Shown here piece by piece: positions 1-7,175 of a stretch of 13,675 bases of DNA. Source of the stretch: Muribaculaceae bacterium (GTDB lineage: Bacteria; Bacteroidota; Bacteroidia; Bacteroidales; Muribaculaceae); assembly GCA_016302215.1 (NCBI GenBank), contig JAEDNZ010000034.1, forward strand, positions 1 through 13,675. Direction: 5' to 3'. Numbering within the stretch: the first letter of the stretch is position 1; every line of letters begins with the position of its first letter. Position numbers and translations under genes: made by a program. The notes under the pieces are model-generated. The model saw only the letters and a program-made list of their open reading frames with translations, had not been told where the DNA came from and made no database searches.

Positions 1-10
1 AATACAAAAG

Positions 11-43
11 CAGCAGCGAGGGCGCCGGGCGCTCTCGCTGCTG
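11..43 (-). terminator. Hairpin terminator of the BAM/ompH operon
   Basis: A near-perfect hairpin: a 10-bp arm (11-20 with 34-43), then a G-T pair (21/33), then GCGC paired with GCGC (22-25 with 29-32), around a CGG loop. On the minus strand it is followed by CTTTTGTATT, a modest U-rich tail. It lies 27 nt past the stop of the last ompH-like gene, as expected for an intrinsic terminator of the leftward operon. The U tract is short, so termination strength is inferred. Confidence 0.8.
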
Positions 44-70
44 TGATGGGGTGATAGATGGGGGTCTGAC

Positions 71-577
71 TTATTTGATGCCGAGCTTGGCCTTGACGGC
101 GGCGGTGATATCCACAACGTCAGTGCCTGAGTAGAGTATCATAGCCTGCTCGTTGGGGAAGATGAAGGTGTAACCGCCCTCGGCGCCCACGGCCTTGATG
201 GCATCAGTGAGCTTCTGCTGGATAGGAGCGATGAGCTGCTCTTGCAGGCGCTGCAGGTCTTGCTGTGCGGTGTTGCGGAACTGCTGTATCTTCTGATCCT
301 TCTCTTGGATCTCCTGCAGGCGACGCTCTTTGATTGACTGGGGCGTGGTCTCGTCTTTGTCAAGCGCCTGGAAGTCGGTGTAGAGCTTGTTGATTTCTTC
401 TTGGAGTTTCTGGAACTCGTCTTCATACTTTTTAGAAGCCTCGGTAAACTGCGCCTGAGTGGTAGCTGTTTCGGGCATTGCTTGGAAGACTTCGTCAACT
501 TTGACTACGCCGAATTTCTGTGCGGCAGCTGACAAAGGGAGGGCCACTAAGAGGGCAAGGACAATTTTTTTGAACAT
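71..577 (-). CDS. OmpH/Skp-family periplasmic chaperone (last gene of BAM operon)
   Basis: A 168-aa protein of the OmpH/Skp family, periplasmic holdases that bind unfolded outer-membrane proteins and hand them to BamA. A signal peptide (MFKKIVLALLVALPLSAAA, cut before QKFG) is followed by the typical first strand 'KFGVVKVDEVFQ'. A long charged coiled-coil hairpin covers about residues 40-115, rich in Q, E and K. The C-terminal beta segment is about 125-165 ('YTFIFPNEQAMILYSG', ending KAKLGIK). The length matches Skp-like proteins. It is the second of two tandem ompH-like genes after bamA, a common Bacteroidota layout. The 70-nt upstream gap carries a TATCTTTG -7 element, so it may also be transcribed alone. 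Family assignment is firm; the division of labour with its neighbour is unknown. Confidence 0.93.
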   Translation of the reverse strand: MFKKIVLALLVALPLSAAAQKFGVVKVDEVFQAMPETATTQAQFTEASKKYEDEFQKLQEEINKLYTDFQALDKDETTPQSIKERRLQEIQEKDQKIQQFRNTAQQDLQRLQEQLIAPIQQKLTDAIKAVGAEGGYTFIFPNEQAMILYSGTDVVDITAAVKAKLGIK

Positions 578-633
578 GTAGGATTATATGTTTATTGTTT
601 GATAATTTCAGTGTAATTGTTGCTTTTGCTCTG

Positions 634-641
634 CAAAGATA
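634..641 (-). promoter_or_regulatory. Probable internal promoter (-7 element) for the last ompH-like gene
   Basis: On the minus strand the sequence reads TATCTTTG, an exact match to the Bacteroidota -7 consensus TAnnTTTG, just past the stop codon of the upstream ompH-like gene. No TTTG is found about 19-20 nt upstream, where the sequence is the end of the upstream coding region, so the -33 part is weak. A start site near 627 would give a leader of about 50 nt. Activity is inferred. Confidence 0.5.
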
Positions 642-647
642 GTAAAA

Positions 648-1163
648 CTATTTGGAATAGCCTAACTTGGCGAGCACTTCGTTGCTGACGTCGATACGCG
701 GCGAGGCAAATATTATCTCTGACGATGAGGCGCGGTCAAAGATGGCCTGATATCCGCGCTCCTCAGCCACCTTCTTGATGGCGTTATACACGTCGTCCTG
801 GATGGGCTTGAGCAGTGTCTGACGCTTCTTGTAGAGCTCGCCCTCGGGGCCGAAGTATTTGTATCGCAGCTCGGTGGCTTCTTTCTCCTTGGCCACGATT
901 TCTTCTTCGCGTTTCTTGATTTGCTCGTCGGTGAGGAACACCTTGTCAGAGAGGTAGTTTTGATACATGGTCTCGCTCTCTTTGCCGAGGGCCTCTATCT
1001 CCTTCTGATAGCGCTGCGACAGCTGGTTGATTTGCTCGTTGGCCATCTCGTAGTTGGGCACATTGCGCAGGATATAGTCCATATCCACCATGGCAAATTT
1101 CTGGGCCGAAGCGGCGGCGCAGCAGCCGGCCACGGCTATGAGTATTAACAGTATTCGTTTCAT
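648..1163 (-). CDS. OmpH/Skp-family periplasmic chaperone (gene after bamA)
   Basis: A 171-aa OmpH/Skp-like protein. It has a signal peptide (MKRILLILIAVAGCCAAASA, probably cut before QKFA), the family opening 'KFAMVDMDYILRNVPNY', a charged coiled coil at about 38-120 with a 'FGPEGELYKKRQ' turn, and a C-terminal segment 'RGYQAIFDRAS...LAKLGYSK'. It lies 109 nt downstream of bamA on the same strand and precedes a second ompH-like gene, so it probably serves as a periplasmic chaperone for outer-membrane proteins bound for BamA. The signal also contains V-A-G-C (Cys14), which resembles a lipobox; the signal peptidase I site ASA-QKFA matches the paralogue better. The two copies differ clearly in the coiled coil and tail, so they are not a recent duplication. 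Confidence 0.93.
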   Translation of the reverse strand: MKRILLILIAVAGCCAAASAQKFAMVDMDYILRNVPNYEMANEQINQLSQRYQKEIEALGKESETMYQNYLSDKVFLTDEQIKKREEEIVAKEKEATELRYKYFGPEGELYKKRQTLLKPIQDDVYNAIKKVAEERGYQAIFDRASSSEIIFASPRIDVSNEVLAKLGYSK

Positions 1164-1200
1164 ATCTCTATTGCTTATGTTTTCGTTGATGATATTAGGT

Positions 1201-1217
1201 GGCTGCTGCGGGCAGCC
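1201..1217 (-). other. GC-rich hairpin in the bamA-ompH spacer
   Basis: GGCTGC and GCAGCC form a 6-bp perfect stem around a 5-nt loop (TGCGG on the plus strand), inside the 109-nt spacer between the bamA stop and the next start. No U tract follows it in the direction of transcription, so it does not look like an intrinsic terminator. It could be a processing, stability or attenuation element in the polycistronic message. The rest of the spacer has only an imperfect -7-like AAACTTTG (1255-1262) without a -33 match. Confidence 0.4.
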
Positions 1218-1272
1218 GGGGGTAATTTTAGTTATTAGACACCTGACGGCGGCTCAAAGTTTAATCGCATCG

Positions 1273-3882
1273 TCAGAATTCCTGGCCGAGGATAAAGTGG
1301 AAGTGGCTGCCGCCGCGTGTGCCGAATACCTTGTCAAAGCCGTAGGCCCAGTCGATACCCATCATACCCACCATAGGCAGGAAGATGCGCACACCCACAC
1401 CGGCGCTACGCTTGAGCGAGAAGGGGTTGAACTGGCTCACCGAGGTCCAGGCATTACCGGCCTCGACAAACGACAGGGCGTATATCGTGGTGGAGGGCTG
1501 GAGCATCAGCGGGAAGTGGAGCTCCACGCCCAGGCGCGTATAGGCGTAGCCCTCGCTACCCCACGGGGTGAAAGAGCCGTTGTCATAACCGCGCAGCGCT
1601 ATGGTCTCGGTGGCATAGGTGTATGAGCCTGACATACCGTCGCCGCCCACATAGAATGTCTCAAACGGCGACTTGAGGTATTTGTTGTAGCTGCCGAGCA
1701 AGCCGAAGTCGGCGCGCGTCATCAGCACCGGCGTGTAGGTGCCGTCGGCATTGGCCAGCGGAATATACACGCGCGACTTGAAGCGCAGCTTCCAGTATTC
1801 GATCCATCGATACAGCTCTTTCTTGCTGGCCTCGTCGTTTTTCTCGCTGAGGGCTTTCCAGTCCTTCTTGCCCGACATCAGCGACGCCGGCGGTGTCAGC
1901 TGCAAGCTCAGCGAGAAAGTGGAGCCGCTGCGGGTGTACATGGGGTTGTCTATTGACGAGCGTGCCAGCGTCAAGCCCAGGACGAGGGCGTTTGACGTGC
2001 CGTTGTTCATATAGTAGAGGTAGTCCCAGTTTTTCAGATAATACCAGTTATAACCGAGCTCGGCGGTGAAGGTGAAGAAGTCATCTGGCCAGCTCAGACG
2101 CTTGCCGAAGCCCACATTGACGCCCAGCATCTGCAGCACCTTGTTGGGGTCATACGATGACTGGTATGAGTTGTTGTAGTAGTCGCTGTTGTATGTGCCA
2201 TAGAGGCCGTAATAGGCGCTGTTGGCCCATGTGGAGTTATAGTATGATGAGTTGACACCGGTCTGGCGGCTGTAGTAGGCCGACACCGACAGCGAGTTGG
2301 GGCGCTTGCCTCCAAACCACGGGTCGAGGAATGAGATCGAGTAGGCCTGATAGTATCGGGCATTGGTCTGCGCCGAGATGGTGAACGTCTGGCCCTCGCC
2401 CTGCGGTATCACGCCCTTGTAGGTGCTGGGGTGGAAGAGGTTCTTGATTGAGAAGTTGGTAAACTTCAGCGACAGCTTGCCTATGATACCGGTCTGTCCC
2501 CAGCCCATCGAAAATTCTATCTGGTCATTGGCTTTTGACTCCAGGTTGAAGATGATATCCACGGTGCCGTTTTCCTCGTTAGGCTCGGGGCGTATATCCA
2601 TATTTTCGGGGTTGAAGTGGCCGGTCTGGGCTATCTCGCGTGCCGAGCGCATCAGGTCGCTCTTGCTGAAGAGCTCGCCGGGCTTGACACGCAGCTCGCG
2701 GCGTATCACCTTCTCATAGAGGCGGTCGTTGCCGTTGATCACCACGTTGTTGATGCGCGCCTGCGGGCCCTCAGCCATGCGCATCTCCAGGGCAATGGAG
2801 TCGCCATCTATCTCGCGCTCTATGGGCACCAACTGGTAGAAGAGGTAGCCGTGGTCCATATACAGGTTTGACACGGCGTCATCGTCCTCGCTCAGGCGCT
2901 TATTGAGCATCTTCTGGTTATATACATCGCCGGCCTCCATGCCGAGGATAGTATTGAGCACATCGGTAGGATACACGGTGTTGCCCACCCAGCTGATATC
3001 TTTGATATAGTATTTTCGGCCTTCATCTACGGTGATATGCACATCTACCTTTTTCTCGTCATAGGCCACCACGCTGTCGCTGACGATTTTGGCGTCGCGA
3101 TATCCCAGCTCGTTGTATTTCTCGAGTATGAGGTTGAGGTCATTCTCATAGTCGGTGCGCACAAACTTTTTCTGCTTGAAGAGGTTGAAGATGTTGCCAT
3201 TCTCATTGGTCTTCTTCATGGTGCGTTTGATTTTGCCATCGCTGAGCACCTTGTTGCCCTCCACATATATCTTGTGCACCTTCACCTTGTCGTGCTTATT
3301 GACCCTGACATCTACAATCATCTCGTTAGGCGCAGAGAGGTCCTCGTGCAGGCTGATATTTACCTCGGCATTGCCAAAGCCCTTGTCGGCAAAATACTTC
3401 TGCACAATCATGGTGGCGCGGTTGACGATGTTTTGAGTGATTTGGTTGCCCTTCATCAGCTGCAGCTTCTCGCGCAGGTCCTTAGCCTCGCCTTTTTTCA
3501 TGCCTATATAGTTGACCACCGAGATGCGGGGCTGAGGGCGCACGGCCAGCTCAAGCCACGCCTTGTCGCCCGCCACCTTGACTAACTTAAACTGTGCCTG
3601 CGAGAACAGCGCCTGGCGCATCAAGCGCTTGGCTGCTGCCGTGACATCATCGCCGGGGATAGCCACGCGGTCGCCGACCTTGAGGCCGGCATAGCCCAGG
3701 ATTATCTCGTCGTCATAGTTGGGGGCGCCGGTGACGCTGATGCCCGCTATCTCATAGACCTTAGGCATCGCCGAATAGATTACCGATGGATTGTATATCG
3801 TGTCTGTAGCCGCATCGGCCGCCGCCCGGCAGGGCAGCAGCATCATGATGAGGGCTGTGATGGCAAGCAGTGTTTGTCGCAT
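1273..3882 (-). CDS. bamA: BamA, outer-membrane protein assembly factor
   Basis: An 869-aa Omp85-family protein, the central barrel of the BAM complex that folds beta-barrel proteins into the outer membrane. A signal peptide covers about the first 22 residues. Five POTRA-type repeats follow to about residue 445; examples are 'VHKIYVEGNKVLSDGKIKR', 'IKDISWVGNTVYPTDVLN' and 'INNVVINGNDRLYEKVIRR'. The C-terminal barrel runs to the end, with the Omp85 'RGYDN' motif near residue 765 and a terminal aromatic ('FHFILGQEF') that acts as a BAM-type beta-signal. Length fits Bacteroidota BamA. About residues 530-580 form a Tyr/Asn/Ser-rich stretch, probably an extracellular loop. It lies 99 nt downstream of uppS; that gap has no TAnnTTTG on this strand, so co-transcription with uppS is likely. 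Confidence 0.97.
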   Translation of the reverse strand: MRQTLLAITALIMMLLPCRAAADAATDTIYNPSVIYSAMPKVYEIAGISVTGAPNYDDEIILGYAGLKVGDRVAIPGDDVTAAAKRLMRQALFSQAQFKLVKVAGDKAWLELAVRPQPRISVVNYIGMKKGEAKDLREKLQLMKGNQITQNIVNRATMIVQKYFADKGFGNAEVNISLHEDLSAPNEMIVDVRVNKHDKVKVHKIYVEGNKVLSDGKIKRTMKKTNENGNIFNLFKQKKFVRTDYENDLNLILEKYNELGYRDAKIVSDSVVAYDEKKVDVHITVDEGRKYYIKDISWVGNTVYPTDVLNTILGMEAGDVYNQKMLNKRLSEDDDAVSNLYMDHGYLFYQLVPIEREIDGDSIALEMRMAEGPQARINNVVINGNDRLYEKVIRRELRVKPGELFSKSDLMRSAREIAQTGHFNPENMDIRPEPNEENGTVDIIFNLESKANDQIEFSMGWGQTGIIGKLSLKFTNFSIKNLFHPSTYKGVIPQGEGQTFTISAQTNARYYQAYSISFLDPWFGGKRPNSLSVSAYYSRQTGVNSSYYNSTWANSAYYGLYGTYNSDYYNNSYQSSYDPNKVLQMLGVNVGFGKRLSWPDDFFTFTAELGYNWYYLKNWDYLYYMNNGTSNALVLGLTLARSSIDNPMYTRSGSTFSLSLQLTPPASLMSGKKDWKALSEKNDEASKKELYRWIEYWKLRFKSRVYIPLANADGTYTPVLMTRADFGLLGSYNKYLKSPFETFYVGGDGMSGSYTYATETIALRGYDNGSFTPWGSEGYAYTRLGVELHFPLMLQPSTTIYALSFVEAGNAWTSVSQFNPFSLKRSAGVGVRIFLPMVGMMGIDWAYGFDKVFGTRGGSHFHFILGQEF

Positions 3883-3981
3883 ATATATTAGGTGTTGCGC
3901 TATATCTTGTTGTGAGTGATGTGATAACGTTTGTATGTGTATCGGGTGAAAGGGGCTATATTGTCGTTGTCATTACCGAAG

Positions 3982-4722
3982 CTATTTGACCTGCTCGGCG
4001 GTGAGGCCGAAGCGGCGTTGGCGCCGCTGGTAATCGACTATTGCATCATAAAACTGCGGCTTGCGGAAGTCAGGCCAAAATATCGGGGTGACATATATCT
4101 CGGAGTAGGCTATCTGCCACAGCAAGAAGTTGCTCACGCGCAAATCGCCACCCGAGCGTATCAGCAAGTCGGGGTCCGGCATGGCTGCTGTGGTCAGCCG
4201 CGATGCCACCATTGAGTCGTCGATAGTGTCGGCATCAATCTCGCCTCTGACGGCCTCCTGTGCGAGCATACGCGCGGCGCGCGTTATCTCCCAGCGCGCC
4301 GAATAGCTCAGGGCGAGCACCATGGTCAGGCCGGTGCAGTGGGAGGTATCGGCAAAGCATTTCTCCAGGCGTGCTCGAGCATCGGCAGGCATACGGTCCA
4401 TATCGCCTATCATCGTCATGCGCACATTGTGGGCAAGCATCATCGGGGTCTCGCGCTCTATGGCGATGCCGATAAGGTTCATCAGCGCATCGACCTCGGC
4501 CTTGGGCCTATTCCAATTCTCGGTGGAGAAGGTGTAGAGCGTGAGGTATTTCACACCTATGTCTGACGCCGCCTCGGTGATGTCGTGCACGCTGGCCACG
4601 CCTTCCACATGGCCGGCCGAGCGGTCCATTCCGCGAGCCTGAGCCCAGCGGCCGTTGCCGTCCATGATGATGGCCACATGCCGGGGCACTCGCTTCAGGT
4701 CTATATCTGCTATTGATGCCAT
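3982..4722 (-). CDS. uppS: Undecaprenyl diphosphate synthase (cis-prenyltransferase)
   Basis: A 246-aa cytoplasmic cis-prenyltransferase that adds isopentenyl diphosphate units to farnesyl diphosphate to make undecaprenyl diphosphate, the carrier for peptidoglycan, O-antigen and capsule precursors. The signature 'HVAIIMDGNGRWAQARG' (residues 15-31) carries the catalytic Asp21. 'FSTENWNRP' (65-73) and the substrate-binding 'RSGGDLRVSNFLLWQIAYSE' (189-208) are complete. The length is normal for UppS. The start MASIADIDLKR gives the usual short lead before the first strand. It sits between a DUF6089 gene (64 nt upstream) and bamA (99 nt downstream), the usual Bacteroidota order, linking lipid-carrier supply with outer-membrane assembly. 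Confidence 0.97.
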   Translation of the reverse strand: MASIADIDLKRVPRHVAIIMDGNGRWAQARGMDRSAGHVEGVASVHDITEAASDIGVKYLTLYTFSTENWNRPKAEVDALMNLIGIAIERETPMMLAHNVRMTMIGDMDRMPADARARLEKCFADTSHCTGLTMVLALSYSARWEITRAARMLAQEAVRGEIDADTIDDSMVASRLTTAAMPDPDLLIRSGGDLRVSNFLLWQIAYSEIYVTPIFWPDFRKPQFYDAIVDYQRRQRRFGLTAEQVK

Positions 4723-4762
4723 AGTCTTGATGATATGATTACCGATGGTGGTGATATGCGAT

Positions 4763-4784
4763 GATTATTCTTTGATTATTCTTT
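4763..4784. repeat. Perfect tandem 11-bp repeat (two copies)
   Basis: GATTATTCTTT occurs twice back to back (4763-4773 and 4774-4784) in the 64-nt spacer between the DUF6089 gene and uppS, ending 2 nt before the DUF6089 stop codon. A tract like this can change copy number by slippage and so change the spacing between the two genes. No function is known to me and it may be chance in AT-rich spacer DNA. Confidence 0.6.
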
Positions 4785-4786
4785 TG

Positions 4787-5479
4787 CTATTCTACATAGT
4801 GGCAGGTCTCGCACCGCTTGCCGAACTCGTATGAAAATCCTATGCTGATGCGAGAGTACCAATCCGTGTTCTTATAAAAAGCTGTCTTTATCTGGTTGAG
4901 GTCGCTGAGCTCCTGCCCATCGAGATGGTCGCCAAAAGCCTTGGTCATCGTGAACTCAAGCAGCAGGTTAAAGCGCTCGCGAGGCTTAAACTTGATACCA
5001 AAGCCCATGGGCAATGTCGGCGCCACGGAGGTGTGCCCCCCTGACGATGCCAGACACGCGCCCACACCCACCGTCAGGTATGGTGTCCAGCGCTTCAGGC
5101 GTTTATAGGTCTCGCCGATGCCATAATTGAAGAAGTTAAACTCGGCGCGCACGCCAAGGTCATAGACCGTGGAGCTGAACTCATACGATGCCATATCGGG
5201 CAGCACGTCGGCCATCTCGGCCGTGTTGCCCTTCATGGTGAGCATGCCCAGCGAGGCTCTGAAAGCAAAGCGCGTATTGGCGATATACCGGGCGGCGACC
5301 TCGGCCGAGATGCCGGGGTGCTTGAGCAGAGAGGCGCTGTTGGCATCGCCTAAATAGCCGCTCATGCCTATCATAGCTCCGAAATCGAATTTATAAGGCG
5401 CGGTCTGCGCCTCTGCCTGCCATCGACCGGCAAGCAGCGTGATAAATATGATTGAGGCTATGACTATCTTGCGTATCAT
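4787..5479 (-). CDS. DUF6089 family outer-membrane beta-barrel protein
   Basis: A 230-aa protein with a signal peptide ('MIRKIVIASIIFITLLAG...', probably cut after AEA at residue 24) and amphipathic, aromatic-rich strands throughout, such as 'FDFGAMIGMSGYLGDAN', 'YDLGVRAEFNFFNYG', 'WTPYLTVGVGACLA' and 'YSRISIGFSYEFGKR'. The pattern is that of a small 8-stranded-type outer-membrane barrel, and the sequence resembles the DUF6089 family commonly found before uppS-bamA in Bacteroidales. Function is not established. The start ATG gives an ideal signal peptide, and the gene is 39 nt after the DUF6242 stop. The tail ends CETCHYVE: a CxxCH motif (Cys223, Cys226, His227) after the last predicted strand, which could be a disulfide, a metal site or chance. 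Family call is by recognition, not by search. Confidence 0.8.
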   Translation of the reverse strand: MIRKIVIASIIFITLLAGRWQAEAQTAPYKFDFGAMIGMSGYLGDANSASLLKHPGISAEVAARYIANTRFAFRASLGMLTMKGNTAEMADVLPDMASYEFSSTVYDLGVRAEFNFFNYGIGETYKRLKRWTPYLTVGVGACLASSGGHTSVAPTLPMGFGIKFKPRERFNLLLEFTMTKAFGDHLDGQELSDLNQIKTAFYKNTDWYSRISIGFSYEFGKRCETCHYVE

Positions 5480-5518
5480 TGCTTAGTGATATCGTGCTGT
5501 GTGTGTGACTTTATCCTC

Positions 5519-7006
5519 CTATTGTATGGGCTTGAACGTATAGCGCAGTATCACGCCCTGCCACACCGTGTTGTACAGTGCGCCCATCTTATCCACACCG
5601 CCGAAGATGTAGATATACGGGCACTCCCACTCCTCTATGGGGCGAGTGTCGTAGGGGCGCCGACAGCTCAGTATTGAGTGCCATGCGCGGCTCGCCGCGG
5701 TGCGGTCAGCCGTCATAGCGGTGTTGCTGACATAAGCCTGGCCACGCGCCATGGTGGCGAAGCCCTCAGGCAGCTGCATCGACGCCGGAGCCTTGGCCCA
5801 TGTGATGCCATAGTTTTCTGACACATACACGGTGTCGTTGATAGAGCCATCGCTGCGACGGCCGCCCATGGCGAAGATGGCCGAATAATCGGTGGCACTC
5901 CACGATGAGCTGTAATGGCGTGTGGCATATTGCCATATCACTGCGTCCTCAAGGCCTTCTTTGATAGCACGGGTGCTCAGCTGAGCCCAGTTGGTGCCGT
6001 CATAGCCGTAGGTGCGATTAGTCAGAGAGCCATCGGCAAGGCGGCCGCCCACAAAGAGCAACGACTCTTGCCCTGACAGCGACGTGGTCAGCGTGACAGC
6101 TTGCGACATACCGCTCACGGGGAAGTCTGCCTCAATGGGCCGCTCGGCGCTCTCGGGATATGTGACATACACCCACTGACCGTCTCTGAGAGCCGAGCCC
6201 ACTATCGAGCCGTTGACAGCGCCGAAGATATAACGCCACGGCGCGCTGCCACAGGGCGTCCACGTGGCTCCTGCATCTGCGCTGCGATAGAGAGCGCCGT
6301 CGCCGTCGAGGATGTAGAAAGCGTCATCAGTGGCGGTGAAGCTATCCACATCAGGCTCAAAGCTGAAAGCCACATCTTGCAGGCGCCACTGCGCGGCCGA
6401 CGGGTCGGTGCTCGATGCCATGCAATAGCTGCCGGCACCATCGCTCGTGAGGCAATAGATGGTCTCGCCACGACGCACCGTGTGCTGGCGCGTGGGTGAG
6501 GCAAATTTCGAGGGCAAGGTGCTGTAAGCCAGCTCGCCCCAATATAGAGAGTCCTGATTGACGGTGTGCACGTTGACCTTCACCGTGTAGATGCGCTCGG
6601 CGGTGCCGTCAAGCGACACTATGCGCAGCTCCACCGGCCCGGCAGCGAAGTTGACCGGATTGGTCGAATTGGTGAGATAGTTGCTCACCGTATCTTCGCC
6701 GGCGATGGTCTTAAACTTGAGCTCGGCCACTGACGCGCCCGTCTGCATCATCACCACGGGCACCAGCGCCGTGACGTCCGAGCCATAGGGCAGCGAGTCG
6801 GCATTATAAATCTGAGCCCGCTCAAGGTCGATGGAGAAGTACACCGAGTCCAGGTGGGCTATAGCATCGTTTGCCGAGAGATGAAACGATGATATCGCCA
6901 CACTGCTGTACGACTCTGACGTGAGCACCGTGCCATCGTCGTTGCACCCTGCTGCCGTAGCTCCCACGGCAATGAGTGTCAGCCAAAATGCAGTCTTTAT
7001 TGTCAT
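5519..7006 (-). CDS. DUF6242-type lipoprotein with Kelch/Asp-box beta-propeller repeats
   Basis: A 495-aa predicted lipoprotein, first gene of the BAM-containing operon. I start it at ATG 7006 because this gives a clean lipoprotein signal ending in A-A-G-C (Cys21). The in-frame TTG at 7030 lies inside the promoter and would come before the transcript. After Cys21 come N-D-D-G, an acidic stretch resembling Bacteroidota surface-export signals. Residues ~30-150 form a beta-rich N-terminal domain. The rest looks like a beta-propeller: Asp-box motifs 'SADAGATW' (242-249) and 'SENYGITW' (396-403), and Kelch-like 'FVGGRLADGSLTN', 'AMGGRRSDGSIND' and 'YIFGGVDKMGALYN'. The features fit the DUF6242 family, whose function is unknown. 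Placement suggests a role in envelope assembly or at the cell surface, but this is inference. Confidence 0.82.
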   Translation of the reverse strand: MTIKTAFWLTLIAVGATAAGCNDDGTVLTSESYSSVAISSFHLSANDAIAHLDSVYFSIDLERAQIYNADSLPYGSDVTALVPVVMMQTGASVAELKFKTIAGEDTVSNYLTNSTNPVNFAAGPVELRIVSLDGTAERIYTVKVNVHTVNQDSLYWGELAYSTLPSKFASPTRQHTVRRGETIYCLTSDGAGSYCMASSTDPSAAQWRLQDVAFSFEPDVDSFTATDDAFYILDGDGALYRSADAGATWTPCGSAPWRYIFGAVNGSIVGSALRDGQWVYVTYPESAERPIEADFPVSGMSQAVTLTTSLSGQESLLFVGGRLADGSLTNRTYGYDGTNWAQLSTRAIKEGLEDAVIWQYATRHYSSSWSATDYSAIFAMGGRRSDGSINDTVYVSENYGITWAKAPASMQLPEGFATMARGQAYVSNTAMTADRTAASRAWHSILSCRRPYDTRPIEEWECPYIYIFGGVDKMGALYNTVWQGVILRYTFKPIQ

Positions 7007-7027
7007 CTTTTTTCTTATTTCAAGGTG

Positions 7028-7059
7028 CAAAGTTATAATTTAACGGCCAAAAGGGCAAA
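7028..7059 (-). promoter_or_regulatory. Consensus Bacteroidota promoter of the DUF6242-to-ompH operon
   Basis: On the minus strand TTTG (7059-7056) is followed after 20 nt by TAACTTTG (7035-7028), matching both the -33 and -7 consensus (TAnnTTTG) of the Bacteroidota primary sigma factor. The start of transcription would be near 7021, giving a leader of about 15 nt before ATG 7006. No clear Shine-Dalgarno is present, as is usual in this phylum. It is the only full-consensus promoter I see for the six-gene operon. Its -33 box overlaps the arm of the terminator hairpin of the preceding operon. Confidence 0.8.
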
Positions 7060-7097
7060 AACCAGTACCGCTTTTGCGCGCGTGTGTACTGATTTTT
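7057..7097 (-). terminator. Hairpin terminator of the tlpA/GT-C operon, overlapping the next promoter
   Basis: AAAAACCAGTAC (7057-7068) and GTACTGATTTTT (7086-7097) pair in 11 of 12 positions (one C-A mismatch) around a 17-nt loop, which itself can fold as CGC-TTTT-GCG. On the minus strand the hairpin ends in GGTTTTTG, a short U tract, about 80 nt past the stop of the GT-C gene. On the plus strand it also ends in ATTTTT, so it could work both ways. No other terminator is visible between the two minus-strand operons. Confidence 0.6.
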
Positions 7098-7175
7098 ATA
7101 AGTATTTAACGTCACCGACAGCATTTTGCGAATAAAACATAACAAACCGGCGGCTCGTCACCACCCTCTGCCATA

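Noticed and set aside
1255..1262. AAACTTTG on the minus strand as a promoter for the ompH-like genes
   Set aside because: One mismatch to TAnnTTTG at a key base and no -33 match; read-through from bamA explains expression.
3037..3585. 182-codon open frame on the plus strand opposite bamA
   Set aside because: Antisense shadow of a GC-rich coding region; it has no domain and is rich in residues expected from reverse reading. bamA is certain on the other strand.
5515..5520. AGGAGG on the minus strand upstream of the DUF6089 gene
   Set aside because: It overlaps the DUF6242 stop codon and lies about 36 nt from the start, too far for a Shine-Dalgarno, with no start codon closer to it.
7007..7030. 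Earlier TTG start for the DUF6242 gene
   Set aside because: The TTG is the end of the -7 element TAACTTTG, so it lies before the expected transcript start, and it would push the lipoprotein signal inward.
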